A DNA stretch of 64,000 nucleotides from Acanthosoma haemorrhoidale (lineage: Eukaryota; Arthropoda; Insecta; Hemiptera; Acanthosomatidae). How positions within the stretch are numbered: the stretch's first letter is position 1; each line of letters begins with the position of its first letter. This document shows, one piece after another, positions 39,581 to 50,437 of the stretch. Location of the stretch: positions 1 through 64,000 of the forward strand of contig CAKNEZ010000018.1 in the NCBI GenBank assembly GCA_930367205.1, written 5' to 3'. The notes under the pieces are model-generated. The model saw only the letters and a program-made list of their open reading frames with translations, was not told the origin of the DNA and searched no databases. Both the position numbers and the translations under genes were made by a program.

Positions 39581-40155
39581 ATTATTTTATTACCCGTTTT
39601 TCCCCATGATTTATCTAAACATATCAGCACCTCTAAGGACAAATATCAAAATAAATAGTCAATGCTGTCCAATTTTTACCTTGGCAAATTTCTCCAAGGG
39701 AAGCGCCGTATTTTCCCCAATTGAGAAAAAGGTCCAGATATGATAATTAAAGCATTCCTACTATAATTCTCTCTATCAGCATTTCAATGGATCTGTGACT
39801 CCACTAAAAAACCTCCTATTATTCCTACAATTTTTGCTTCGTTTGCCTAACGATTAAAAGCCAGAACAGATATAGTGAGAGGCACAGGGGCAAAAACGTA
39901 AGGGTTTCTTTGAATTTTGAATTTGAATTTGATTTTTCAGATTTAATTATTATTAATTATTGAACCGACAAGAAAAGAGCAATAGAAAGAAACAGATACG
40001 TTAGCGGTGTAAATGATGTTCCGATCGGATCTTGTGTTGAAAAATGGTTCGTGTTGTGTTACCACGAATAAATAGAAGTTCCCCTCTTCTCGGGCCAGAA
40101 AATATCAACCTATGTTTCTATACTTTAATAATAAAAACCTTAAAGCGTCAGCTAA
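39581..40155 (+). other. AT-rich interval with nothing recognised
   Basis: No ORF, RNA gene or clear repeat was seen. A short phased stretch near 39916-39935 (TTGAATTTTGAATTTGAATT) is simple-sequence DNA. Confidence 0.5.
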
Positions 40156-40290
40156 GAGAGGAAACTAGTGCATGAAACAGCTGAAGCCCACTAGGGGCGT
40201 GGGTGAGGACTATTCTCTGACCTGCCTATAAGGGGCCAGATTGAGAGCGTTTAACACAATCTTGGAGCCCGGCATCTGAAGAACACTGTG

Positions 40291-40376
<86 letters not shown>

Positions 40377-41005
40377 CTCTCTAGCTCTCTTGCTCTCTCC
40401 CTTGCTGCTCTACTCAAGCCATGACTTTTCTACTCAAGCCATGACTTTCTTATTCAACTACCTCTGCATCTCTCTTTCCTAAACTCGCTATGTTTTAGTC
40501 CGGTGTTGTCAGACCCCACACCTTCCTAGTGGGAATCTCTGCCTTCGTGTCGATAAAACTAGCACCTCATTTGGAAGAGACCTCTTCTTTGTGGACGACG
40601 GTCTCCTGGGGCCCTTGAAACTTTACCTAGTAGCGTCTCTCCCAGCGATCCAGTCTGCCTTTCTACGGTTCACAGTCAACTTTGGTATCAGGCCGGTTTT
40701 CGCCTACCTGTAGATACCGCGTGTGAATTCGTGGTCATTCCAAGACCACATAAACTACCTATAAACCTACCCTGTTCCTCTTCTCCTAAACATAGTGCAC
40801 TGTCGGGGCACACCAACACGCCCATACGGAGTCAGATCGATACTAAAAAAGATCCTACCAACTAGGCCACCAGCAAAGGTCAAAGATCACAGGTGCACCC
40901 ATTTTATCTCTTTCTGGACGCTCGCCGGACAGCACCCGGGTCGTAGACACCCTAGCCCGCGGCAGGCGTCCTCTCCCTTTGGCCCTACAGTCTTCTGGAC
41001 AGTTT
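40156..41005 (+). mobile_element. LTR-like promoter-bearing repeat D, copy 1
   Basis: This matches, in opposite orientation, the segment at about 53270-54025. Shared stretches include GTTTTAGTCCGG, the GACCCCACACCTTCCTAGTGG region, CCTACCCTGTTCCTCTTCTCC and the following TGTCGGGGCACACC (40801-40814). A TATA-like CCTATAAGGGG lies near 40226. An 80-bp CT run sits just after the promoter-like part, where copy 2 has only a short CT-rich stretch. It is probably an LTR, or an LTR plus adjoining internal DNA, of an unidentified element. The outer boundaries are approximate. Confidence 0.6.
40294..40374 (+). repeat. (CT)n microsatellite, about 80 bp
   Basis: This is an unbroken CT dinucleotide run followed by an imperfect CT-rich tail. 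It creates Ser-Leu and Arg-Glu repeat ORFs on both strands that are not genes. Confidence 0.98.
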
Positions 41006-41437
41006 GGATGGAGAACCTGAACATGAGTAGGTTTTTATATACCCATATATAGGTTTATATATACCATGTATGGTTGGTTTTTAGTGAATCAAGGGAAGGT
41101 CCCAAAGAATGGTTAATGGTCAAGAAAACAGACGTGAACGGCATGAATCTCTTAGAACCACGAAGACCTTTTTCCAGTAGTGCGCAAGACTGACCTTTGT
41201 GAGGTTCTATAAGCTTCTTGCAGAAATTGCACATGAAATTTTTTCTGCTTAAGAAAATTATTTCCACATATTGCTCTTCGTGTTCCAATCCAAATTTTTT
41301 TTTAGGGCCATATCGAAGTCCTTTTCTATATCGAAGTAGACATGGCACATCCTTGTTGTTCACTTCTTTTATAATTACATGAGCCTAATGTTTACCGCAG
41401 TTTATTTGACAGGAAATGAATGGGGTGGAAATATAAT
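41006..41437. other. Unassigned interval with a 102-codon minus-strand ORF
   Basis: The minus-strand ORF at 41055-41363 includes a CNFCKKLIEPH segment with a CxxC, but I recognise no family and see no conserved domain. It may be a decayed transposon or an exon remnant. A palindromic TATATATAC-rich stretch lies at about 41034-41065. Confidence 0.3.
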
Positions 41438-42160
41438 ATTAGTTTGGCAAGAAAGTGGTTTCAGTTGCACCAGTAGGTAGCGTTATGTTTGTTTCGTTAT
41501 TCTTTTGTCAATGTTAGAATTTTTTTCATTTGAGATTTGGTAGTCGATACCTTTAGGCTGCTATTGAAAGAAATTCCGTGTAATTTTGTTTACAACTGTC
41601 AGTTTATGATCAATATTAACATGGAGTGCAAAAATAAGCATTTTTGACACATTTTACTTTTTTATTTTCATAAAGGCAAGAAAGTGGCTGAGGCTCACAA
41701 AGAGATATGTGAAGTTTACGGTGTTGATTGTTTAACAGAACGCGAGTCGAGAACTTCGTTCTGGATATTTTTTACTGAAAGATGACCAACGTTCTGGTCG
41801 ACCTTCTCAAGTTGATGATGACAAAATGAAAGCCATGATTGAATCGAATCGTCATATAACTGTGCGAGAGATTGCAAAACAGTTAAGACGTCTTGGACTT
41901 GTTAAGAAGCTCGATATTTGGGTTCCGCCACGACAATGCGAGGCCTCACACATCTTTAGCAACACGTATGAAACTATTGTAGCTGGTTGGGAAGTGATTT
42001 CGCATCCCCCATACAGCCCCGACCTTGCACCATCGGATTATCGTTTATTTCGAAGTTTATAAAACTACTGGTAAAAATTTCAGTAATAACGATGAAAAAG
42101 TGCTTGTAAGCAGCCATGGGTTGTAACTTAAGAAGTACTGCTGGTAGAGATAAGATCATG
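41438..42160 (+). mobile_element. Mariner relic (mauritiana-type transposase), internally deleted
   Basis: A left end reading ATTAGTTTGGCAAGAAAGTGG follows a TA. Coding traces on the plus strand include DDQRSGRPSQ-like residues near 41781-41810, then MIESNRHITVREIAKQL and LGLVKKLDIWVP (41826-41929). The C-terminal catalytic block GWEVISHPPYSPDLAPSDY follows at about 41980-42045. Between the last two blocks the part holding the first two catalytic Asp residues is missing, and the sequence jumps at about 41930-41945. No right terminal inverted repeat was found. It is inactive. Confidence 0.85.
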
Positions 42161-43861
42161 AAGAAAACTAGTAGGGTTATAGTCTGTGATTAGTAGGCTA
42201 TCTAAAGGTTGCCACCTTTCCTTTTAGCACTGGAAGGCTCGTGAAATTAATTAGTAATAATCTAACTATCACTTAACCTCATAGCACCTACTCAGTAAAT
42301 ATTTATCTAAAACAATATTTTCTTAAATGAAGTTAATTATTTACAATGTTTAGAACACAATACAATCAACAACACAATGAATAAGATAGAAATTTTTTTT
42401 TTTTTAGTTCAATTGTATAAACCTAATTAAATGAAAGCTTAAAAATGCCCATAACTTTATTTTTATAAAATAGTTTAAGCAAAGTTCGGCCACAAATTTA
42501 AATCTATAAAACCCCTTGGAACATTTAATGCTTCACGTACATGTATATTTAATAAATTACAACTCACATAACATATATATTATAATATATTGAATTCTTA
42601 CTATTTTCTTTTTTCGAAATTCTAACTCTCTTGAGTAGTTATTGTTGAATCAATCATTAAAAAATAACTTACTGCTCGTGGAATCCTTCTTCGTATTTAT
42701 TCGACAAAAAAATTTGTACGTGATAAATAATGCTTGCAGCATTGCTCATGTGTTGTGTGTGAAAAGCGAAATATTTCAAGTGTATGAAAAGCGAGAACCG
42801 TGTTATTGAACATAAAATTACAGAGTGATGGAGTTGAAGTTTATATCAGTGATATTCTGGGGTTGTACAGACGAAGCACTGAACGGGTACCACTGGGATT
42901 CCCCAGGGTGCAGTCTGCGCCCCATCCTCTTCATTGTCAACAAGCTCGACAAGCCTGTGTTTGCCTGATCACAGACTTCATCACAATCAATCTTGAGTTA
43001 CTTGTGCGAAAGAAAGTGCCAATTTGGACTTAATAAAGCATTCTTTCCAAAGGTGGGCAAGGAAGAGGACTCCTTAAATATTAGATTATTTATTTAAACT
43101 TTCAGGATGCCAGAAAGTTTAACATGAATTACATATGGTACGAAGACAAGGGTTCCTATATCTTTTTTTTTTTCGCTGTATGGATAAATAAAAAAAAATT
43201 GTAGGTATTTGAAACATTGAAAAAATGTGAAAACAATTGAAACATGTTGGAACACTTTTTCCAATCTCACACTGTTGACTGATTCAGAAAGTTAGTTCAC
43301 AAAATAACTTACTTGTTTATGACCCGGAAAACATTAATTTATAAATCAAACCATACTAATAAAGATTTTTAAAGTGTATAATTAATTATTAATAGACAAA
43401 ATAAAAATTAAAATAGTCGTTTTTAGTGAAGTGTTACACAACTTAAATTAATTCTAACAATATTTGTAACCTTCCTTTTTACGGTGAGCAGGAATGTCTC
43501 TGATTCTTAGTACTTACTCCTATCCTCGTATCTTTTTGACAATCACAAACCGATTTCAAACTAGGTTTTAACATTCTTGGTACACTTGGAGTTTTGGTTT
43601 CGGGTGAGTTGGAGCACAATTGTTCTACGTATGCTCCCGCCAGTTAGATGATACTTGGTAAGAAACCTAACCGGGCTTTTCACCACATACTATTCGTTAT
43701 GACACTAAAATATATAAACCGTAACCTAGGTGTTGCTGAATACACTTTCAAATTTCAGATCAATTAGAACATTTTCATGGCAAATATCGTACAATTAACG
43801 ACCTCACAACAGTAAATACTTGAAAACACTACATTAATAAAAACTGCTTTAATAATATATA
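42161..43861. other. AT-rich interval; short reverse-transcriptase relic at about 42885-42950
   Basis: Most of the interval shows no coding sequence. At 42892-42945 the plus strand reads GIPQGAV followed, after a one-base shift, by residues like PILFIVN. This is the conserved PQG motif region of a LINE reverse transcriptase. The surrounding sequence is too decayed to place. The rest is simple AT-rich DNA. Confidence 0.4.
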
Positions 43862-44555
43862 TTGAAACTCGTTTATTATGATAAAATTACAATCTGCCTC
43901 ATTGGCCAATCAGTTATTGTGGTAAATGATCTCATTCATACCATATTTACAATTTAATTCACTCGCTCATTTATATAATATTTACAAACAGCCCAGAAAC
44001 CACCGAAATCCACATGGTTGTCATCTCCCTCGCATGCGAAGGAGGAAGTCTAGTCATGGGAAGTCCCCCACGCTCCTCCGTCAGCCGCGTCACTGGATAC
44101 GAACCATTGGAAACTGACCAAGAGTGCTAGAGCCACAGACGCTCAGGACATGATTGGAGAAACTGGCTATTGCCAGGACTCCCACTGTCACGCATCTATA
44201 GCAGGTCACGAGGCCACTGCCGTTTCAGTCTCCGAGGAGGATTATAAGGATGAGTGGTGCAGTGCAATGACTGTGCTATGGGATTAGGGTGTTTTGATAG
44301 GTTACTATGGAATGTCATGAACTTTGAAGGGATGGGTTCAAGAATGTAGGGTATATTAAGATCATTATGAAGGGTTTTGTTGCTGGCATAATAAGGGGCA
44401 TTTACTATTGTTCTCAGGACTTATGATTGAAAGGATACGCTTGACTTCTTTGCTGCCCCCCATAGCTCTATCCCGAATCTCCAGATTGGCTTAAGTTTAA
44501 CTTTGTAAATTAGTAATTTATTTTCTATTGATAGATGAGATGTCCTTCGAAGTAG
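43862..44555 (-). mobile_element. 3' end of a Jockey-type LINE (family L), copy 1
   Basis: Read on the minus strand, this holds the end of an RT ORF with many stops, then a 3' UTR containing CTCCCTCGC-type sequence, and ends near TTTTATCATAATAAACGAGTTTCAA. It aligns by eye with copies at 45218, 46460 and 49440. All four end in the same 3' region, as expected for 5'-truncated LINE insertions. Confidence 0.8.
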
Positions 44556-45217
44556 TCTATACAGTACTTCAATAATTAACAGGCCACTGGGCGAGACAGG
44601 TATGGACTGTAGGCGAGAAGGAGAGGCACGAGCTGCAGATCAGTGTTCTACAGAGTACAAACAGGGCTGCTTGAATATACCTTAAGTGCAAACGGTAGGG
44701 ACCAATATTGCTTGTACCGTTCTTTACTTGGATTAGTCACATACCTAACTAAATGGTCGGGCCGGCATTTCCGCTTATAGTCGAATCGTGTGGCACACAC
44801 AAGCTTGTCAGTGAAATGGTTTATTGATCCTGCGTAGGTGCACACATTGTACTATCATGTATGATTATTCATAAGACCAAAGCCCTCACCGATTATAGCA
44901 GATGAGTAGTGACTAACCTCAGCCAATCTCTTCCTTCAAAGATACGAAGTGGTTGCATCAACGTGCTGAGTCAGCAAACAAAATCTGTGACTATAAAACA
45001 TGCAGATATCGCAATCGGCAATGTTCGCTCTTATCTTTTGGCCATCACAAGAAATATCTATAAGGCTATGGCAACTGCCTTTATAGTCTCAAACATTCCT
45101 GTCAAGTTTTACAGGAAGATATGATTTATCTGAAGGATTTTATTAATCCATAAACGAAAAATGTCTGCCACCTCAAAGTGGAATATAAATTATACGAAAA
45201 CTGGCATACATTTTTAA
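44556..45217. other. Unassigned interval between two LINE fragments
   Basis: Two short ORFs (44648-44845 minus, 44909-45124 plus) have no recognisable domain. The minus-strand one has a mixed composition (FDYKRKCRPDHLVRYV) that could be an exon or transposon remnant. No splice-site pair was convincing. Confidence 0.3.
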
Positions 45218-45915
45218 AATATTTTGAAACTTCTTTATTGTGCTAAAATTAGAATCTGCCTTATTAGGCAATAGGTAATTGTGATAAATGTTCTCATTCA
45301 TACCAAATTTACAATTCATCATTCACTCGCTCATTCGTATAGTATTTACAAACAGCCCAGACACCTCCCAAATCGATATGATTGTCACCTCCCTCGCAAG
45401 CGTGAGAGGAAGCGGAGTCTTGGGAAGTCCCCCACGCTCCTCCGTCCACCGGGTCACCGGACACAAACCGGTGGAGGCTGACAAAGATTGCGAGAGCCAC
45501 ATATGCTCAGCACATGATTGGAGAAACTGGCCATTGCAAGGACTCCCACTGACACGTATTTATAGCAAGTCACGAGGCCACTGCCGTTTTAGCCTCCTAC
45601 GAGGATTTTATGGATGTGTGGTTGGATAGTTTTCAATGGGAATTTCATCAGCTAGGGGAGGGGTGATGAGATGAAGAATGTAAGTTATATTAAGATCGTT
45701 ATGAAGGGTTTTGTTGCTGACGAAATAAGGGGCATTTGCTATTGTTCTCAGGACTTTTGATTGAAAGGATTGGATACGCTTGATGTTTGACTTTTTTTAT
45801 GTCCCCCATAGCTCTATTCCGTATGTCCAGATTGGCTGAAGTATAACTTTTTAGATTAGTAATTTATGATCTATTGAGAGATGGTGATGTCCTTTGAAGT
45901 AGTCTTTACAGTTGT
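45218..45915 (-). mobile_element. 3' end of Jockey-type LINE family L, copy 2
   Basis: The minus strand retains the RT C-terminal motif IWTYGIELWGT (near 45815-45850), followed by the family 3' UTR ending near 45225. It has the same orientation as copy 1 but is better preserved. It is 5' truncated just upstream of this motif. Confidence 0.85.
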
Positions 45916-46459
45916 CCAAAGTGTCTGTTTAGTTCTTGTCTTTTTAGCTTCGTGTGTGGGTTCCAGGTCAGCCGTTTTCGAGATGGATACAGTTAGTGAA
46001 GGTAAATAGTAAATGAGACCAAACCAGGATTTAAGGCCACATCATGCGCAGATTCAGTTGCTTTTATCAAAAGTTGGGATGTTTCTTGCAACAGCAAACC
46101 GTCGCAAACATAAACGACGGTAATGCCTTTGAAGGAAGTAATAATCTTTTAAGACGATTTATTCTCTCGATGGGCGTTACAATAAAAAATGCTTTATGGG
46201 GAAAAACTGGTCTCTATATCGTTTTTCCGATTAATTCTACGATAAAACAAAGCTATTGTTATTAAGCTACAGTGATAACTTGTGTGTCGGGTTTTTTATT
46301 TTTTGTTTTTAGTATCACACAATGTTATTACTTCAGATTCTTAGGTGATACATAATTATATATACTTTGATTTTATATACGCTCATACCAGAAGATGCAT
46401 GAAGCAGTTAACCGTATGAGAGGCCCGAGTTACTTTTAGAGATATTGTTTTTAAAATAG
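45916..46459. other. Interval with nothing recognised
   Basis: The plus-strand ORF at 46044-46265 has no known motif. There is no RNA gene and no clear repeat edge. The last bases up to 46459 may belong to the next LINE fragment. Confidence 0.4.
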
Positions 46460-46690
46460 CTCCGTGGGCGCGGGGGACTTTCCAAGTCTCCGCTTCCTCC
46501 TTCTCGTGCGAGGGAGGTGACAACCATGTTGACTTAGGAGGCCTCTGGGCTGTTAGTAAATACTGTATGAATGAGCGAGTGAAGGAATATTGTAAATATA
46601 GTATAAATGAGAACATTTATCACAATTACTTATTTTCCAAAAAGGCAGATTGTAATTTTATCATTATAAAGTTGTTGTTATATAAAACAA
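46460..46690 (+). mobile_element. 3' UTR fragment of LINE family L, copy 3
   Basis: This is plus-strand sequence from GTGGGCGCGGGGGACTTTCC through GAGGGAGGTGACAACC to GCAGATTGTAATTTTATC, matching the inverted copies 1 and 2. It keeps only about 230 bp of the 3' end. Confidence 0.8.
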
Positions 46691-47520
46691 TAATAAAAAT
46701 ATGAGCTGGCCACTGTTTGTTCGCCCCGGCGATTCGCTATTGGATGACTCCTATATCGGAGTAAATTTAACCTTCATGGTAATACTGACTACGTATTCAG
46801 CCAAAAAATTAAATTCTACGACAGTACTAAAACATAACAGTGACTTAAGACCCAAAAATTATGCAATTTCGATAGTCTCCTAGTCTACCGTTCTCCGATG
46901 CCTAATCTACTTTACCAGTGTTATCTATCTTGATACCTAAATTTAGTTGCTGTTAGCACGATGCCTTCTTTCGATACAAAACTTCGTTCGTTGGCTACAA
47001 AAGTATATTTGCTACTCTCGGTGGAGAAAAAAAAACTACTTCATATATGTGCATAGATTTATTTTTATTTCATTACAAGAATAAAAAGAGAATCGTTTTT
47101 AAATTGAAGTTGATTGAACTTGTTATGCGAAAATGTGTGGTGTTTTTGTTCACCATGGAAACTTCACTATCGCCATTGGGAATATGCCGAGACTGCTCTT
47201 GCTAAACACATCTACCGTTGTCGAGCTGTCTATTGATACCAACTTTATTTTTTGTTTTCGAAAATATTCACTGACAAGACCCGACAATCGCCGCTGGAAG
47301 ATAAAGCTGAACAAACTTCTATTCCAGCTACGTGAATAAATGTTTGTTTGTCCTTGTAGTTTTAAAAATTTTCCATTAAAATATGCCAAAAAAATTAAGA
47401 CAAATGTTATGTAAAGAATGTTATGTATTATGCACGTGTTTATATGTATGTGCAATGTGTTGCTAGTGAATTAGCACTAAATTTGGTACTTTGCACAAAA
47501 TCCAGGATATGTAGTATATA
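46691..47520. other. Interval with nothing recognised
   Basis: Only short ORFs are present (46701-46883 and 47133-47339 plus, 47150-47455 minus), without family motifs. The base composition is AT-rich. The interval ends at the TA target site of the next mariner. Confidence 0.4.
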
Positions 47521-48793
47521 CGAGGGTGGTCTGAAAAGTTTCCAACCTAACAAAGATACAAGACGTTTTTTCAGAATTTTTTTTTTATTTTTCAACATAG
47601 TCTCCTTGTAACTCTACACACTTCTCCCAGCGATGCTCCCATCTCTGTAACCCATCCAAATAGTACTCGGCGTTTTTCTCTGCAAAATAATCGTTCACGA
47701 AGAAGATTGCCTCTTCATTTGACGAAAAGCTCTGTCCTCCGAGCGCAAGTTTTAGATGCGGGAACCAAAAGAAGGCGCTTGGGGCTAGATCTGGTGAGTA
47801 AGGCGGATGGTCAAGCAGTTCAAACCGTAATTCATGGATTTTCGCCATGGCAACCACTGAGGTGTGAGACGGTGCGTTGTCTTGGTGAAACAGGATTTTC
47901 TTTTTCTGCAAATCTGGCCGGTTTTCCGCAAGTTCTGCCTTCAGCTTGTCAAGTAATGCTACGTAGTATGCTCCTGTAATGGTTTTCCTTTTTGAAGATA
48001 ATCGACCAAAATAACTCCATGACTATCCCAAAAAACAGTCGCCATCACTTTCCCAGCCGAAAAAACAGTTTTTGCTTTTTTTGGGGCCGGTTCCCCCTTT
48101 GTATTTTCGTTTCGGGCGTTTAATGGTGTATCCAAGTTTCATTTACAATAATAATTAATAATTAATCGGCGCCAAAACTTGGATTTATTGCGCCTAAACT
48201 GCGCCAACAGAGCGTTGCAATTGCTCATTCCAACACGTTTTTGGTCTAACGTGAGCAAACGCGGCACCCAACGCGCAGACAGCTTTCTCATCTCTAAATG
48301 TTGATTTAATATGTGACAAACACGTTCTTTTGACATGTTCATAACCTCTGCTATCTCTCTCACTTTAATTCGGCGGTCGTCTAGCACCATTTGGAGAACT
48401 TTGGCGATGCTTTCGTCGGTAGTTGCAGTTTTTGGACGTCCCGAGCGTTCATCGTCTCCCAAGCTCTTACAACCACGTTTAAATTCAGCTGCCCAAAATT
48501 TCACTGTGGTAAATGATGGTGCAGAGTCCCCATACACAGAATCCAACTCATCTTTGATTTGCGTAGGCGTATTGCCTTTCAAAAACAAATATTTAATGAC
48601 AGCTCGATACTCGATTTTGTCCATTTTCATAACACTCACATCGACTCACTCAAACGACTGTTACACAACAACTGCGCGTCCAAAATGGCTGAAACTTTAG
48701 TGAGTAACTATTCAAAAGATGAACGACGAAATTCACTAGCTTTTATTTACGACTGCTGCTATCTTCATGTGGGGGTTGGACCAGTCACCCTCG
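47521..48793 (-). mobile_element. Mariner element with terminal inverted repeats and TA duplication (1,273 bp)
   Basis: The left end CGAGGGTGGTCTG and the right end (reverse complement CGAGGGTGACTGG) form imperfect inverted repeats. TATA lies on both sides (47517-47520 and 48794-48797), the duplicated TA expected for Tc1/mariner insertions. The length is that of a whole mariner. The transposase lies on the minus strand and is broken. Confidence 0.93.
47585..48639 (-). pseudogene. Mariner transposase (SETMAR-like), broken, first catalytic Asp changed
   Basis: The N-terminal part (48139-48639, 166 codons, ATG at 48639) has the paired helix-turn-helix DNA-binding region, including EYRAVIKYLFLKGNTPTQI, and RSGRPKTATTDE. 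The C-terminal part (47585-47911) holds HQDNAPSH with the second Asp and HPPYSPDLAPS with the third. Between them, the ETWIHH block near 48125-48143 should follow an Asp. The codon at 48141-48143 reads AAT (Asn) on the minus strand, and an AT-rich insertion-like stretch just upstream shifts the frame. The D-to-N change alone would abolish catalysis. Confidence 0.9.
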
Positions 48794-49439
48794 TATATTC
48801 AAAATTTTAATGTTTTTTCTCGATGGTACGTCACATTGAAAATGGAAATGCTCATTTGAAAATTTAATGTTTTTCTTTTGTGCATTATATTGCGCGTGCA
48901 GGGGCTCATGATACAAGGTAGTATATCACTAAGTGTAATACTACATTACTACACTAAGTGCAGTATTATCAGTCATATGTAAGTAAAAAATAAATTATCT
49001 GCCCTTGGTCATTCAAATTAGTTTTACTCAGTTGAAAAGTCCTATCCATCTAATCGTTTTCAACTAGAATTTATTTTGTTATATGGGTTTGATAAATGTA
49101 GTAAACAGTCGCCAAAGGAACTTTAAACTTTATTTACTGCGTTACTATTACTTAAACTTAGGCAATAAAAAACCTGGAATTAATCAAATAGCTTTATAAA
49201 ATATTGAAGAGAAATACTAATAAAGGAAACATCCGCTTTATTATATTTTTATTATTATAGTGTGTATTTTTGAGCCAGTGAATATGTATCATAAACAGAA
49301 TCATACATACTAATAATCGGCTTGGAAAACGCACATTTGGCCAAAACCTTGTGAAATCCACCACATGCAAAAAAAATGTTTCTTTACTTCTTTGGCCCAC
49401 AAATAGCTTCGTTTTGAGAGGATGAGCAGGTGCTTTGGA
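48794..49439. other. Interval with nothing recognised
   Basis: The minus-strand ORF at 49194-49442 is AT-rich with no known motif. No RNA genes or repeats were identified. Confidence 0.4.
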
Positions 49440-50030
49440 CAACTGTACTGACTAGTTCAAAGGACATCCCATCTCTCAATAGAAAATAAATTGATAATCT
49501 ACAAAGTTATACTTAAGCCAATCTGGACATACGGAATAGAGCTATGGGGGACAGCAAAAAAGTCGAACATCAAGCGTATCCTTTAAATCAAAAGTCCTGA
49601 GAACAATAGTAAATGCCCCTTATTACGCCAGCAACAAAACCCTTCATAATGCTCTTAATATACTTAACATTCTTGAACTCATCCCTTCCAAGTTCTTGAA
49701 ATTTCATAGTAGCCTATCCAACCAGCCTAATCCCCTAGCACAGTATCTGCACCACTCATCCCTATAAACCTCCTAGGAGACTAAAACGGCAGTGGCAGTG
49801 GAAATTCTGTTTCTCCAACCATGTCCTGAGCGTCTGTGGCTCTCACGCTCTTGTTCAGCCTCCACTGGCTCTTATCCAGTGTACACGGCTGAAGAAGTTG
49901 GGGGACTTCTTAAGACTCCGCTTCCTCTTTCGTATGCGAGGGAGGTGACAACCTTGTGGATTTGGGAGGTCTCTGGGCTGTTGATCTGGGGATGGGCGAG
50001 TGAATGAAAATTGTAAATATCGATCGAATG
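49440..50030 (+). mobile_element. 3' end of LINE family L, copy 4
   Basis: The plus strand has the RT C-terminal motif IWTYGIELWGT (about 49523-49555) and then the family 3' UTR to about 50020. It is 5' truncated near 49440. It is oriented opposite to copies 1 and 2, so the L fragments at 43862-45915 and 46460-50030 form a dispersed inverted arrangement around the mariner. Confidence 0.85.
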
Positions 50031-50347
50031 ACAAGAAATTTAAATACGATCAGTTGTTTTATAATTGACCCTGCTCACGATTGTGTATTTTGCGTTTGAG
50101 GTTTCGCACCTGAATGTGTAGATAACATTATGTTATTCTAACACAGAGAAGGAAAAAAAACGCCTTATCATTACAATCCCAGGCTGACTGAGATAAGACA
50201 CGCTCGCTTATCCGCTGGTTCACTAAGAAGGATGTTTATTGGCCAATATTCCTAATCCTGCCTTATAACAAAGAAGGTGGGGGTGATAAGGCAACCAATC
50301 ATATCAAGCCTCACACAGTTCTCTTATCAGTTCATCTTCCTTTCCAG

Positions 50348-50437
50348 GAGCCGAGTGCTTGTCTTCTACGAGTCCGTATTTTCTGAGATGAGCGACGGAG
50401 ACTTGAATACCGATTGGGAAGGATTTCTCAAAGCAAG
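50348..50437 (+). CDS. Candidate host-gene coding exon (90 bp), unknown protein
   Basis: A pyrimidine-rich stretch ending TTCCTTTCCAG precedes 50348, and AAAGCAAG followed by GTAAAT marks a good 5' splice site at 50438. One of the three frames is open through the exon. It contains an ATG at 50388 giving MSDGDLNTDWEGFLKA, an acidic, non-repetitive sequence unlike the transposons nearby. The exon would end in phase 2. If the ATG is the start, the 5' part is untranslated. I do not recognise the protein and found no partner exon within the window. Confidence 0.4.

Noticed and set aside
40226..40482. ORFs of Arg-Glu and Ser-Leu repeats on both strands
   Set aside because: They are plain translations of the CT microsatellite.
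42800..43033. 77-codon ORF as a gene
   Set aside because: The only recognisable piece is a frameshifted PQG-motif remnant of a LINE reverse transcriptase. The rest is decayed.
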